Below are positions 7,119-15,576 of a DNA stretch of 43,137 nt, in pieces. A program made the position numbers and the translations under genes. The stretch comes from Phycisphaeraceae bacterium (GTDB lineage Bacteria; Planctomycetota; Phycisphaerae; Phycisphaerales; Phycisphaeraceae), in the NCBI GenBank assembly GCA_020851735.1, contig JADZCD010000021.1, forward strand, positions 1 through 43,137. The letters are read 5' to 3'. The notes beneath the pieces are model-generated. The model worked only from the letters and a program-made list of their open reading frames with translations, had not been told where the DNA came from and searched no databases. Each line of letters begins with the position of its first letter. The first letter of the stretch is position 1.

Positions 7119-7147
7119 TTGACACCATGATTTTATTGTGATATCAT
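7119..7147 (+). promoter_or_regulatory. Near-consensus sigma70 promoter with internal ATGAT/ATCAT inverted repeat
   Basis: TTGACA (7119-7124), a 17-bp spacer and TATCAT (7142-7147) form one of the best promoters in the window. The spacer and -10 contain ATGAT...ATCAT and the palindrome GATATC. It lies between the RHH-like gene and the small ORF at 7203, so binding there could control both. Confidence 0.65.
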
Positions 7148-7202
7148 AATGAAGTCTTGTGTGTACGCGCGTAAGAAGCCCAGCCCTTCCGGGAACTTCG
7201 AC

Positions 7203-7409
7203 ATGCAACTTAGTCCGGACACCCTTCGCACGCTGCTTTTCCTATCCCTCTCGCACGCGGATCTGGCGGATTACCAGCCGGTGAATCTGCCTGGGCACAT
7301 CCGCCAATATCTCCGGCAGGCCAATCGCGCGACGCTGCTTTCCTGCCTGGTGGAAATCATTCAGCACTTGAACAACTGCGATCACACTTCCCCCCCGGCG
7401 GGCGGCTGA
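7203..7409 (+). CDS. Hypothetical small protein
   Basis: This 68-residue protein begins MQLSPDTLRTLLFLSLSH and is predicted mainly helical, with Leu-rich segments and a central NLPGHIRQYLRQAN. It was not recognised. The frame is also open from ATG 7149, but that codon lies almost at the expected transcription start of the promoter at 7119-7147. ATG 7203, about 50 nt into the transcript with a GGGAA stretch before it, is the more likely start. It is divergent from the RHH-like gene and may be its regulated neighbour. A terminator lies at 7634-7659, with nothing else coding between. Confidence 0.45.
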   Translation: MQLSPDTLRTLLFLSLSHADLADYQPVNLPGHIRQYLRQANRATLLSCLVEIIQHLNNCDHTSPPAGG

Positions 7410-7633
7410 ATGTCCTGGGCATGGTCTGACGGCAGAGCGGCAGAGTCCTGGCCGAGGACCGTAGCTGTGTTTGTTACGCGCATGGTGGGGATGCGATTGG
7501 GCAAGGCAGCGATTGATGTGGGCCGGGTGGGACAAGCCAGGGGGGGTACGGTGGGGTCAATTTAAGAGACGAGAAATTACTGCTACGGATTGCGGTAAAC
7601 CCGCAGGTTAGAGCCCCCCGCTCCCGCTGTGGA

Positions 7634-7659
7634 CCCGGCTGGCGGAGCAGCCGGGCTTT
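7634..7659 (+). terminator. Rho-independent terminator
   Basis: CCCGGCT (7634-7640) pairs with AGCCGGG (7649-7655) around an 8-nt loop, followed by CTTTTC. It is about 225 bp beyond the small ORF at 7203-7409. The intervening 7410-7633 shows no gene. Confidence 0.6.
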
Positions 7660-7763
7660 TCTCGCCGCGCGTGCGGAATTTCCACCGTGCGTATAGGCCG
7701 GCGATTCGCGGGGCTGGGGAGACTGCGGCGGGATGATGAGGACGGGGAAAAGCTGCCGGTGGG

Positions 7764-7866
7764 TTCCGGAGGGGAGAATCCCGGGGGGTCCTGGGAAATT
7801 CCGGGGGTTTCCGAGGGGTTCCGGGGGTTCCGGGGGTTCCGGGGGGGTATCCGGGGGTATCCGGGA
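7764..7866 (+). repeat. Degenerate tandem TTCCGGGGG array, 3' of dnaN
   Basis: About nine degenerate units of TTCCGGGGG with variants (ATCCGGGGG, TTCCGAGGGG) fill this stretch and end 12 bp from the dnaN stop codon. The G-tracts could form G-quadruplexes on the plus strand. In dnaN mRNA the sequence would be C-rich. Confidence 0.8.
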
Positions 7867-7878
7867 GTGGGCGGGGAG

Positions 7879-8985
7879 CTATTGCAGGTTAACGGGCATG
7901 ACGACGTAGAGGAAGTTGGGGCCGCTGCGGATCACGCCGGGCTTGTTGGCTGCCCGCATGTCGATCTGCACTTGTTCGGCCCCGACGACTTTCAGGGCGT
8001 CCAGCACGTAGTGGGGGTTGAAGCCGATCTCTAAGGGTTCGCCGTCGTAGTTGGGGCAATCGACGCGGATTTCCGCTTCGCCCATTTCCGGAGCCCGGCT
8101 GGAGAGGGTTAAGCCGTCGGGCTTAAAGGCCATGCGCACGCCTTTGGATTCTTCGTTGGTCAGCAGGGCTGCCCGGCGCACGCCGCTGGCCAGGGCTTCG
8201 GTGTTCAGGGTGGCTTTTTTGTCGCCGTCGCGGGGGATGACGTCCTTGTAGGGCGGGAAGTTACCTTCCACCAGGTTCGACGCCAGCATGGCGGCGGCGG
8301 TGGCGAACATCACCTGATTGCCGGCGATTTTCACCTTGATCTCTTCCTCCGGATCGTCCAGGAGGCGCAGGAGCATGTTCAGCGCTTTGGTGGGCACGAT
8401 GGCGGAGCGATTGTCCTTCTGCTTAGCCTGACACTCGCCGCGGGCGAGGGCGAGCCGGTGCCCGTCGGTGGCCACCACGGCCAGCTTGTTGCCTTCGCGT
8501 TCCACCAGCACGCCGTTGATGGCGTAGCGGCTGTTTTCGCGGGCGGTGGCGTAAATGGTCTGGTGGATCAGCCGGCTGAGTTCCCCGGCGCCGATCTGGA
8601 AATCCGCTTCGCCTTCAAAGGCGGGGATCGGGGGGAAGTCCTCGGCGGAGAAGCCAAAAACCTTAAAGTGCGAGTCCTGCCCGCGGATGTGCAGGGCTTC
8701 CTGCTCTTTTTCCAGGGTCAGGGTGGCGTCGACGGATTCGCGGACAATCTGGCTGAACTTGTCGGCGGGCACGAGGGCTTCGCCGGCCTCGGAGACTTCT
8801 ACGCGAGGAGTGGTCATGCGGATGGCCACTTCCAGATCGGTGGCTGAGAGCGTCAAGGAGCCGGTGTCCGCCTGGGCCTGGAGTTTAACGCAGGTCAGCA
8901 CAGGTTTGGGCGTGCGCGAGGCAATGGCGCTGCCGACGAGGTTGAGGGCTTCGACCAGACTCCCGCGATCGCAGATCAGTTTCAT
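7879..8985 (-). CDS. dnaN: DNA polymerase III subunit beta (sliding clamp)
   Basis: The beta clamp encircles DNA as a dimer and tethers the replicative polymerase and many partner proteins. The 368-residue length, the N-terminus MKLICDRGSLVEAL, the block RYAINGVLVE, TDGHRLA and the C-terminal VVMPVNLQ (family usually VMPMRL-like) are clear. Three clamp domains of about 120 residues each fit the length. The ATG has GGGAAGG just upstream. The gene is not next to dnaA or recF here, unlike many bacteria, and is divergent from rpmI. A possible promoter lies at 9015-9043. The 3' end abuts the G-rich repeat array. Confidence 0.95.
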   Translation of the reverse strand: MKLICDRGSLVEALNLVGSAIASRTPKPVLTCVKLQAQADTGSLTLSATDLEVAIRMTTPRVEVSEAGEALVPADKFSQIVRESVDATLTLEKEQEALHIRGQDSHFKVFGFSAEDFPPIPAFEGEADFQIGAGELSRLIHQTIYATARENSRYAINGVLVEREGNKLAVVATDGHRLALARGECQAKQKDNRSAIVPTKALNMLLRLLDDPEEEIKVKIAGNQVMFATAAAMLASNLVEGNFPPYKDVIPRDGDKKATLNTEALASGVRRAALLTNEESKGVRMAFKPDGLTLSSRAPEMGEAEIRVDCPNYDGEPLEIGFNPHYVLDALKVVGAEQVQIDMRAANKPGVIRSGPNFLYVVMPVNLQ

Positions 8986-9014
8986 GTAGCCTTCCCCAAT
9001 TGATTAATTTGCCA

Positions 9015-9043
9015 AGATTACCCCCCTTCGTGCCGGGCGGCAA
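9015..9043 (-). promoter_or_regulatory. Possible dnaN promoter
   Basis: On the minus strand TTGCCG (9043-9038), a 17-bp spacer and TAATCT (9020-9015) would start a transcript about 22 nt before the dnaN ATG, leaving room for its ribosome-binding site. The -10 is weak. Confidence 0.35.
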
Positions 9044-9061
9044 GGCAGCCAAAATGGGCAT

Positions 9062-9089
9062 TTGCCGGTTTCCCGAAGGCTGTTACAAT
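9062..9089 (+). promoter_or_regulatory. Likely promoter for rpmI-rplT
   Basis: TTGCCG (9062-9067), a 16-bp spacer and TACAAT (9084-9089), preceded by an extended -10 TG, point to rpmI. The expected start is near 9096, about 50 nt before the rpmI ATG. Confidence 0.55.
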
Positions 9090-9145
9090 GCTTGGCTCGA
9101 GTCAAGGGCCTGCCGCCAGGCTCTTACAGCCAAGGAACGCTCGCG

Positions 9146-9361
9146 ATGCCTAAGCTCAAGCCCCATAAGAGCCTGCTTAAAAGAATTACCATCACCGCGC
9201 GCGGCAAGGTGAAGTTCAAACGGGCTGGCACCAGCCACTTGAACAGCAGCCTGACCGGCAAGCGGATCCGCCGGTTGCGTGGCAAAGCCACCGCCAAGTC
9301 GGCCGACATCAAGCGTTTGGAACTGATGCTCAATCGCCGTCTGACCCCCGGCGACCGCTAA
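9146..9361 (+). CDS. rpmI: 50S ribosomal protein L35
   Basis: This is bL35, a small basic large-subunit protein. MPKLKPHKSLLKRITIT, then the basic SHLNSSLTGKRIRRLRGK, match the family, and the 71 residues are typical. The start at 9146 is chosen over upstream ATGs because the family begins here and AAGGAA precedes it. rplT follows after a 216-bp gap filled with repeats. infC, usually upstream of rpmI, is absent; dnaN lies there on the other strand. Confidence 0.95.
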   Translation: MPKLKPHKSLLKRITITARGKVKFKRAGTSHLNSSLTGKRIRRLRGKATAKSADIKRLELMLNRRLTPGDR

Positions 9362-9449
9362 GCGGACCGCTGGGTTTTGGCTGGGGACGGCGTGACGTCC
9401 GCCGGCTGAAGGAAAAACGATCCCCGGAGTTTTGACTCCCTGGGTCAGC

Positions 9450-9512
9450 TTCCGGGGTTAATATCCGGGGTCGATTTTCGGGGTTAACTTCCGGGGTTAA
9501 CTTCCGGGGGGG
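9450..9512 (+). repeat. Tandem CTTCCGGGGTTAA array between rpmI and rplT
   Basis: Five units about 13 bp long (CTTCCGGGGTTAA and close variants, including GATTTTCGGGGTTAA) run in tandem and end in a G7 tract. They lie inside the presumed rpmI-rplT transcript. Their 4-5 G-tracts are compatible with an RNA G-quadruplex. Confidence 0.8.
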
Positions 9513-9577
9513 TGCGAGCCGGGAAATAAGCGTGATCGAGGTTCGATCACCCCCGCCATCGCCAAGGAGAGTCAGCC

Positions 9578-9952
9578 ATGCCTCGTGCACGCAAGGGCGC
9601 AGCCCGTCGTCAAGCCAAGAATCGGTGGTTTAAACTAGCCAAGGGTAATCGCGGCACGCGCAGCCGCTGCTGGCGCAAGATCAAGAACGCCGTGGTGCGG
9701 GCGGGCGTTTTCGCCACCGAGCACCGCAAGCTGGTCAAGCGCGACTACCGCCGGCTGTGGATCACCCGCATCACCGCGGCGGCGCGGATGCGCGGCACCA
9801 ACTATTCGCGTCTGATGGCGGGGTTGAAGGCGGCCAACATCAATCTCAATCGCAAGATGCTCAGCGAAGTGGCGATTGCGGATCCGGCGGCCTTTGACCA
9901 ACTGGCCCAGAAGGCTGCGGCGGCCCTGCAACAGCAAGCCAAGGCGGCTTGA
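9578..9952 (+). CDS. rplT: 50S ribosomal protein L20
   Basis: bL20 is an early 50S assembly protein that binds 23S rRNA and in many bacteria represses its own operon. The N-terminal KGAARRQAKNRWFKLAKG, the block ITRITAAARMRG and TNYSRLMAGLKAANINLNRK are diagnostic; 124 residues is near the usual 115-120, with an Ala/Gln-rich tail. AAGGAGAG precedes the ATG. It follows rpmI in the usual order, and a strong terminator comes 43 bp after the stop. Confidence 0.96.
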   Translation: MPRARKGAARRQAKNRWFKLAKGNRGTRSRCWRKIKNAVVRAGVFATEHRKLVKRDYRRLWITRITAAARMRGTNYSRLMAGLKAANINLNRKMLSEVAIADPAAFDQLAQKAAAALQQQAKAA

Positions 9953-9994
9953 TCTGGCGGGCAGCTGAAACGCATACCCAGAAAATTTTTTGAG

Positions 9995-10021
9995 GCCCAC
10001 CATTTGTTAGGTGGGCTTTTT
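9995..10021 (+). terminator. Rho-independent terminator after rplT
   Basis: GCCCACC (9995-10001) pairs with GGTGGGC (10010-10016) around ATTTGTTA and is followed by five T residues. Confidence 0.85.
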
Positions 10022-10279
10022 CATTCCCGGCGACATTAGCTTAAGGGTGATTCCCCGTGGTCCCGCGTGAGCGTCCAGGGGCGGTTATTATCAGTCCAAG
10101 TGATTTGGCGAGCGGTTGGTCTATAGTTGAAGGTCCGCCGGCTTGGATTCGACGGGCGGCAGGGATTGGGTTGTGGTGGCGAGTGAGCCGATAAGGGAAG
10201 AATGCCACCGCTTATTATTCCGTCCATGCTCGGCAAGGAAAAAGTGAACCATCGCCCCAACGGGACAGGGAGTTTACCC

Positions 10280-11029
10280 ATGCCTCTGGATCGCGAAGAC
10301 GCCCTAAGCAAAGAAACCTGGCGTCTGTTCCGCATCCTCGCGGAGTTTGTGGACGGATTTGAGTTGATGAGCGCCGTAGGTCCGGCGGTGACGGTGTTCG
10401 GCTCGGCCCGCACGCCGGAAGGGTCGGAATACTACAACCTGGCGGTGGAGTGCGGCCGGCAACTGGCCAAGAACGATTTTGCGGTGATCACCGGCGGAGG
10501 CCCGGGCATCATGGAGGCGGCCAACCGCGGGGCGTACGAAGCGGGGGGCAAGTCGATCGGCTTAAACATCTCGCTGCCGATGGAGCAGCAGCCCAACCCT
10601 TATCAGACGGACGGGCTGACGTTCCGCTATTTCTTTGTGCGCAAGGTGATGTTCGTCAAATACGCCAGCGGGTTTATCATCTTCCCCGGCGGGTTCGGCA
10701 CGATGGACGAATTTTTCGAGAGCTTGACGCTGATTCAGACGCTGAAGGTCAAGCCCTTCCCGGTGATCTGCATCGGGCATGATTTCTGGGATGGGTTGCT
10801 GGCGTGGATGCGGCAGACGATGCTGGAGCGATTTGCCAACGTCAGTCCGGAAGACATGGCCTTTTTCCGGGTGACGGACGACATTTCCGAAGCGATCCGC
10901 ATGTTGACGCACTTTTCCGAGAACCACACCTGGCACCATCCGGAACAGCCGGACATCCACCCCGCGGCGGCGGCGCCGACGGCGGAGGGCACACGGGCGG
11001 GCGTCGATCCGCGGCGGTATCAGCGCTAG
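10280..11029 (+). CDS. LOG-family (lysine decarboxylase-like) nucleotide phosphoribohydrolase
   Basis: The protein carries the two LOG signatures TGGGPGIMEA (residues 71-80) and PGGFGTMDE (136-144), which form the active site that hydrolyses nucleoside 5'-monophosphates, including cytokinin ribotides, to base and ribose phosphate. The fold is a Rossmann-like monomer that dimerises. The old label 'lysine decarboxylase' is not supported. ATG 10280 is preferred because AGGGAG sits seven bases before it; the frame is also open from ATG 10202, which would add 26 residues. It stands alone between the rplT terminator and its own terminator at 11069-11096. The physiological substrate in bacteria is not established. 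Confidence 0.88.
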   Translation: MPLDREDALSKETWRLFRILAEFVDGFELMSAVGPAVTVFGSARTPEGSEYYNLAVECGRQLAKNDFAVITGGGPGIMEAANRGAYEAGGKSIGLNISLPMEQQPNPYQTDGLTFRYFFVRKVMFVKYASGFIIFPGGFGTMDEFFESLTLIQTLKVKPFPVICIGHDFWDGLLAWMRQTMLERFANVSPEDMAFFRVTDDISEAIRMLTHFSENHTWHHPEQPDIHPAAAAPTAEGTRAGVDPRRYQR

Positions 11030-11068
11030 GTTTGATCACGAAATGACTCAACGAATTGAAGAGACCAG

Positions 11069-11096
11069 CCCCGCCTTGATCTGCGGGGTTGTTTCT
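11069..11096 (+). terminator. Rho-independent terminator after the LOG gene
   Basis: CCCCGC (11069-11074) and GCGGGG (11083-11088) pair around CTTGATCT, followed by TTGTTTCTT. It lies between two convergent genes (10280-11029 and 11135-12904). Confidence 0.7.
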
Positions 11097-11134
11097 TGTC
11101 GTTCTCGATCCGGTCATACCCGCTCCCCCACTCC

Positions 11135-12904
11135 TCACGCGGTCGTCAACAGCGGCAACTCCGCCCACAGGCTGACTTCGGCGGGCGCGGGGGCTTGGGC
11201 GTCGGAGGGGACGGAGCTGAAGATCGAGCGCCGCTGAGCGAAGAGGGATTTTTTATCGCCCGGCGTGGACCACCAGGGCGAGGCACATGGCTCGGCCCCT
11301 GTCGCATCGAGCCACGACCGCAAGGGGGTTGTCGGTGATGAATCGTTTATTTCCGGGAAAGACGCGAGCGGCTCGTTGAGGGGCGACGGCACAACTTGCG
11401 GGGCCAGGCGCAACGCCTGCCCGTCGACGGAACTGCCGCCGGCGAGAAGTGTTTTGAAAGGATTGACGTCGGACAGGGTGACGACGCCGTCGCCGTTGGG
11501 GTCGACTTTCGACAGGTCGACTTCGGGATACTGGCTTTGCCAGACGGCGGTATCGGTCAGGGCCTGCTTGAAGGGGTTGATGTCCGAAAGCGTCACGGCT
11601 CCATCGCCGTCAAAATCTCCCGGAATCAATTCGATTACCGTCAACAGACCGGAAGTGTAGTAATAGCGGATGTGGACGCCGTTGCTGATTTTGGCGTAGA
11701 GATGGTATTGGCCGCCATCTAGCAGCGTGGTGTCGAGCGTGGGGGTCCACGTGCCTTCCGCCTGGGCTGGATTGCTGATGCTCTGGTCATATGAGGCTAA
11801 CACGCCGTTGTACGGATTGGCGTCCAGGTCCAGGCCGACGGTGAGCGTTGAATCCTGGTTTTGATCCTCAAAGGCGGCCTGTGGTTGAACGATTTGGCCT
11901 TGATAAACCGATTCGTCCGGAGCGTCACTTAAAAATCGGATGTTGTCCCAGACGTCGGGGCCGGCGGCCGTCACCGCGGCTGCCTGGCGAGAGCCGGTCG
12001 GCCAGAGTCCATCGGCGGGTTGCGCGGCAGCGCCCAGGCGACTCCAGGCAAAACCCACGGAACTCCTGGGCCCGGTGTGGGCGTAGCCATACCAGGCGTT
12101 TTCGATCGTCAGGCCGTCGGCGGAGGAGGCGGCGAGGTCGATCGTGCCGTGATAGAAGGTGTGCACTTCCGAGTGATCCACGTCCGGGGAGACGCTGGTG
12201 AGATTGATGTTGTGGGCGCCGTTGACGCTTTGCCCGGGGGTGAAAAAGTCATCGGTGCGATAGTAGTTATCCGCGAACCAGACGTTGTCCCAGACCTTCA
12301 CCGCGGGATCGGATGACACGGGGTGGGGATCGAGGGTTGTCATCTGGTCTACCCACACGCCCTGGTTGGCCAGGTTCAGGGCTAATTCGGATACCAGCGA
12401 GCCTCCGCGGCTGTGGCCGATGAGCTGGATGGGAGACTCGGCTAAGGGGGAAGAGAGCCCGGCGCTGGGCACAGCGTCAAGCAGATACGGCGCGACCAGG
12501 TCAGCGATTACGGCGGTGCTGACGTAGGACAAGAAAACGCCGGATGCGTCCGCCCAATCGAGCATGATGACGGTTTCGGAGTTGGAGCTGGCGGAACTGG
12601 TAGGCGACAGACCCGCGAGGAGCTGGAACGAGGACACAAAAGGATCGTTTGAGGAATTCAATTCAATCCGCAAAGCGTAAACCGCGGTATCCACCCCGGC
12701 CTGGGCCACGACGGCGGCGGCCATTGCGTCGAGCCACGTCGGCCGATCGCTGGATAAGGGCTGGTACCCGTGCGTGAGAAGGGTCACCCCGCTGAGCAAC
12801 AGGCGTGGCTCGAGCGCTTCCAGGCCAAGCCATGGCCCGGACCACGACAAAGGACAGCTGCGGAACGATTCCCCGCTATGAGATGGGCGCGACGCTAAGG
12901 ACAT
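11135..12904 (-). CDS. Exported lipase-like alpha/beta hydrolase with LEPR motif and dockerin repeats
   Basis: The 589-residue protein starts with the planctomycetal LEALEPRLLLSG motif (29-39), associated with export in this phylum. An alpha/beta hydrolase domain follows: LLTHGYQP near 42-49, the nucleophile elbow GHSRGG (S165), a likely acid in TLDPHP (D192) and a likely histidine in VDHSEVHTFYHG (H248 or a neighbour), a lipase/esterase-type triad. Near the C-terminus (about 430-490) are two dockerin-like calcium loops, GDFDGDGAVTLSDINPF and DPNGDGVVTLSDVNPF, followed by a disordered tail. Substrate and dockerin partner are unknown. In planctomycetes such dockerin-like domains are common on surface proteins and do not prove a cellulosome. 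AAGGGG precedes the ATG. Confidence 0.8.
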   Translation of the reverse strand: MSLASRPSHSGESFRSCPLSWSGPWLGLEALEPRLLLSGVTLLTHGYQPLSSDRPTWLDAMAAAVVAQAGVDTAVYALRIELNSSNDPFVSSFQLLAGLSPTSSASSNSETVIMLDWADASGVFLSYVSTAVIADLVAPYLLDAVPSAGLSSPLAESPIQLIGHSRGGSLVSELALNLANQGVWVDQMTTLDPHPVSSDPAVKVWDNVWFADNYYRTDDFFTPGQSVNGAHNINLTSVSPDVDHSEVHTFYHGTIDLAASSADGLTIENAWYGYAHTGPRSSVGFAWSRLGAAAQPADGLWPTGSRQAAAVTAAGPDVWDNIRFLSDAPDESVYQGQIVQPQAAFEDQNQDSTLTVGLDLDANPYNGVLASYDQSISNPAQAEGTWTPTLDTTLLDGGQYHLYAKISNGVHIRYYYTSGLLTVIELIPGDFDGDGAVTLSDINPFKQALTDTAVWQSQYPEVDLSKVDPNGDGVVTLSDVNPFKTLLAGGSSVDGQALRLAPQVVPSPLNEPLASFPEINDSSPTTPLRSWLDATGAEPCASPWWSTPGDKKSLFAQRRSIFSSVPSDAQAPAPAEVSLWAELPLLTTA

Positions 12905-13251
12905 AGTCTTTCACCCCTTCAGGCTAGAGCGCGGACGGGAATCGCGATATCGAATCCGCACCAGCACGTCATTGGCCACGCTGAATTCAACACCCAGAGA
13001 GCACAAACCGCCCCTGTCCGGAAAGAACTCCGAAAATGGCGTAACCACATTGACAGTATCCGGGCAGGCGGGTCATGACAAGAGTTTTTTGGAGTGGAGG
13101 GGGGGATTTGCAGAGAGTGCCTGGGATTGGAGTAAATCGGAGAAGAGATGATCGGCGATTGACGCTGGCGAGGGCCATGTTGGACGGCTCATGCGTCCAG
13201 GGATAACCTGTTTGCCTAATCCATTAGCCCATTTACCTGGAGTTGCGGTTT
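12905..13251. other. Intergenic region, no clear feature
   Basis: This stretch separates two divergent genes (the lipase-like gene and the first oxidoreductase), so promoters for both should lie here. A TTGACA occurs at 13050-13055 on the plus strand but no convincing -10 follows. No gene, RNA or repeat was recognised. Confidence 0.5.
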
Positions 13252-14352
13252 ATGCAGAAAGTGAAAATCGGCATTATCGGCTGCGGCAACATCAGCGGGA
13301 ACTACATCCAGAACTACCGCAAGTTTGAGATCCTTGAGTTGGCGGCCTGTGCCGACCTGGACCTCAGCCGGGCCCAAGCCTTGGCGGAAAAGAGCGGCAG
13401 CGGAGCTAAAGCCTGCAGCGTGGAAGAATTGCTGGCGGATAAGTCGATCCAGATCGTGGTCAATCTGACCGTGCCCCAGGCCCACACCCAGGTGGCTTTG
13501 CAGGCCATCGCGGCCGGCAAGCACGTCTATAGCGAAAAACCGCTGGCGTTAACGCGGGAAGAAGGCAAACAGATTCTGGCGGCTGCCAAGCGGAAGAAGG
13601 TTCGCGTGGGGTGCGCTCCGGACACATTCCTGGGCGCGGGGATTCAGACCTGCCGCAAGCTGATCGACGACGGCGCCATCGGGCAGATCGTGGCGGGCAC
13701 GGCTTTTATGCTCTGCGCGGGGCACGAAAGCTGGCACCCGGCGCCGGAGTTTTACTACAAGCTCGGAGGGGGCCCGATGTTCGACATGGGCCCGTATTAC
13801 CTGACGGCGTTACTGAACCTCATCGGCCCGATGCAGCGGATCAGCGGTTTCTCCCGCATCACCCGCCCGCAGCGCACCATCACCAGCCAGCCGCTCAACG
13901 GCAAGGTGATCGACGTGGAGACGCCCGATCACGTGGCGGGGACGATTGAATTCGCCGGCGGGGCGATTGTGAACGTGGCGATGAGCTTCGCGGTACATGG
14001 CAACCCGCACCCGCCGATCACGCTGTTCGGCACCAAGGGCGCGCTGGCGGTGCCGGACCCCAATGGGTTCGACGGCGCGGTGCGCGTGCGCTACGCGGGG
14101 ACCAAGGAATGGCAGGACGTGCCCTTCACGCACCCGACGGGCTACGGGCGATCCTTCGGCGTGGCGGACATGGCGCACGCGATCGTCGGCAAGCGCCCGC
14201 ATCGAGCTTCGGGCGAGCAGGCGTTCGCGGTGCTGGACGCGATGCAGGGATTCCTGGACGCGTCGGACAAGGGCAAGGCGTATGTGATCAAAGCTCCCTA
14301 TCAGCGTGCGGCGGCATTGCCCACGACGTTGGCGCCGGGCCTGTTGGATTGA
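13252..14352 (+). CDS. Gfo/Idh/MocA family oxidoreductase, first of a tandem pair
   Basis: This NAD(P)-dependent dehydrogenase type acts on sugars or inositols. The N-terminal Rossmann motif IGIIGCGNIS (6-15), the acidic DLDLS after the second strand and the conserved YSEKPLAL (93-100), with the lysine of EKP in the active site, define the family. The C-terminal half contains the GGGPMFDMGPYYLTALL block with the catalytic Asp/His region typical of these enzymes. ATG 13252 has GGAG upstream, so the TTG three codons earlier is unlikely to be the start. It is followed 29 bp later by a paralogue of nearly the same length. The substrate is unknown; nearby glycan hydrolases suggest carbohydrate use. 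Confidence 0.88.
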   Translation: MQKVKIGIIGCGNISGNYIQNYRKFEILELAACADLDLSRAQALAEKSGSGAKACSVEELLADKSIQIVVNLTVPQAHTQVALQAIAAGKHVYSEKPLALTREEGKQILAAAKRKKVRVGCAPDTFLGAGIQTCRKLIDDGAIGQIVAGTAFMLCAGHESWHPAPEFYYKLGGGPMFDMGPYYLTALLNLIGPMQRISGFSRITRPQRTITSQPLNGKVIDVETPDHVAGTIEFAGGAIVNVAMSFAVHGNPHPPITLFGTKGALAVPDPNGFDGAVRVRYAGTKEWQDVPFTHPTGYGRSFGVADMAHAIVGKRPHRASGEQAFAVLDAMQGFLDASDKGKAYVIKAPYQRAAALPTTLAPGLLD

Positions 14353-14381
14353 TTTATCGTTTTCGTCCGTAAGGATAATTT

Positions 14382-15494
14382 ATGAACACCGTGAAAGTCG
14401 GAATCGTCGGCTGCGGCATGATTTCCAGCCGCTACGTGCAGGGCATGAACAAGTTTGAGGTGATCGAGATCGTGGCCTGCGCGGATCTGGACATGAATCT
14501 GGCCAAGCAGCGGGCGCTGGAAGCGGGCCCGTCGGCGCGGGCTTGTTCGATGGACGAACTGCTGGGGGACAAGTCCATTGAGTTGATCGTCAACCTGACC
14601 ACGCCGCGTTCGCACGCGCCGGTATCGCTGGCGGCGATCAAGGCGGGCAAGCACGTGTACAGCGAAAAGCCGCTGGGCGTGACGCGCCAGGAAGGCAAGA
14701 AGATCATCGACGCGGCCAAGAAGAAGGGCGTGCGCGTCGGTTGCGCGCCGGACACGTTTCTGGGGGCCGGGCTGCAGACGTCGCGGCGCATGGTGGAGAT
14801 CGGCTCGATCGGGCAGGTGGTGGGCGCGACGGCTTTCTGCCAGGGCGGCGGGCCGGAGGGCTATCATCCCAATCCGTTTTTCCTTTTCCAGAAAGGCGGC
14901 GGGCCGCTGTTTGACATGGGCCCGTATTACCTGACGGCGCTGATCCAGCTTTTTGGCCCCATCCAGCGCGTGGTGGGCTTTGCCTCCAAGAGCCGGGCGG
15001 AGCGGACGGTTAAGACGGCCGGCTCACCGTTCCTGGGCCAGACTATTCACGTGGAGATTCAGGATCACGTGGCGGGACTCCTGGAATTTGAAGCTGGGCT
15101 GACGGCGACACTGGTGGTGTCGTGGGCGAATCCGATCACGCCGCACCCGCCGATCACCGTGTTTGGCACGGAAGGCGCCTTGATCGTGCCCGACCCCAAC
15201 GGCTTTGACGGGGCGGTGAAGATCCGCAAGCAGTCGTCGGGCGCGGACTGGCAGGACGTGCCCTTTACGCATCCGACAGGCTACAGCCGGGGCGCGGGCA
15301 TCGCGGACCTGGCGCACGCGATCCGTTCGGGACGCCCGCATCGGGCCTCGGGTGAACAGGCGATGGCGGTATTGGATGCCATCACGGGCATGTTGGACTC
15401 ATCGCAGAGCGAGCGGGTTTACACGATCAAGACGGCCCACGATCGGCCGGCGCCGCTGCCGTCGAATCTGCCGGCGGGCCGACTGGATGATTAA
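14382..15494 (+). CDS. Gfo/Idh/MocA family oxidoreductase, second of a tandem pair
   Basis: This paralogue of the preceding gene shares the same motif order: VGIVGCGMIS at the N-terminus, YSEKPLGVTR, CAPDTFLGAG, GGGPLFDMGPYYLTALI and NGFDGAVKIR. The 370-residue length matches its neighbour. It overlaps in likely function with the first gene, and the pair may form an operon or a heteromer. AAGGA lies nine bases before the ATG. A strong terminator follows at 15553-15576. The likely origin is tandem gene duplication, and the two copies have diverged clearly, especially around the middle of the protein. Confidence 0.88.
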   Translation: MNTVKVGIVGCGMISSRYVQGMNKFEVIEIVACADLDMNLAKQRALEAGPSARACSMDELLGDKSIELIVNLTTPRSHAPVSLAAIKAGKHVYSEKPLGVTRQEGKKIIDAAKKKGVRVGCAPDTFLGAGLQTSRRMVEIGSIGQVVGATAFCQGGGPEGYHPNPFFLFQKGGGPLFDMGPYYLTALIQLFGPIQRVVGFASKSRAERTVKTAGSPFLGQTIHVEIQDHVAGLLEFEAGLTATLVVSWANPITPHPPITVFGTEGALIVPDPNGFDGAVKIRKQSSGADWQDVPFTHPTGYSRGAGIADLAHAIRSGRPHRASGEQAMAVLDAITGMLDSSQSERVYTIKTAHDRPAPLPSNLPAGRLDD

Positions 15495-15552
15495 AAGGCG
15501 AATCCGGACTGGGTCAATTCCGCTCGACGCGCAAAATACAGAAAAGGAAATA

Positions 15553-15576
15553 AACCCCCGCCCGACGGGGGTTTTT
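15553..15576 (+). terminator. Rho-independent terminator after the oxidoreductase pair
   Basis: AACCCCCG (15553-15560) pairs with CGGGGGTT (15566-15573) around a five-base loop, with T residues following to 15576. Confidence 0.85.

Noticed and set aside
7577..7632. tRNA-like 3' fragment (GCGG-TAAA-CCCGC and GGTTAGAGCCCC)
   Set aside because: No matching T-stem or acceptor and no anticodon arm could be built; probably chance or a decayed remnant.
13050..13078. Promoter for the first oxidoreductase
   Set aside because: TTGACA is followed at the right distance only by TCATGA, a poor -10.
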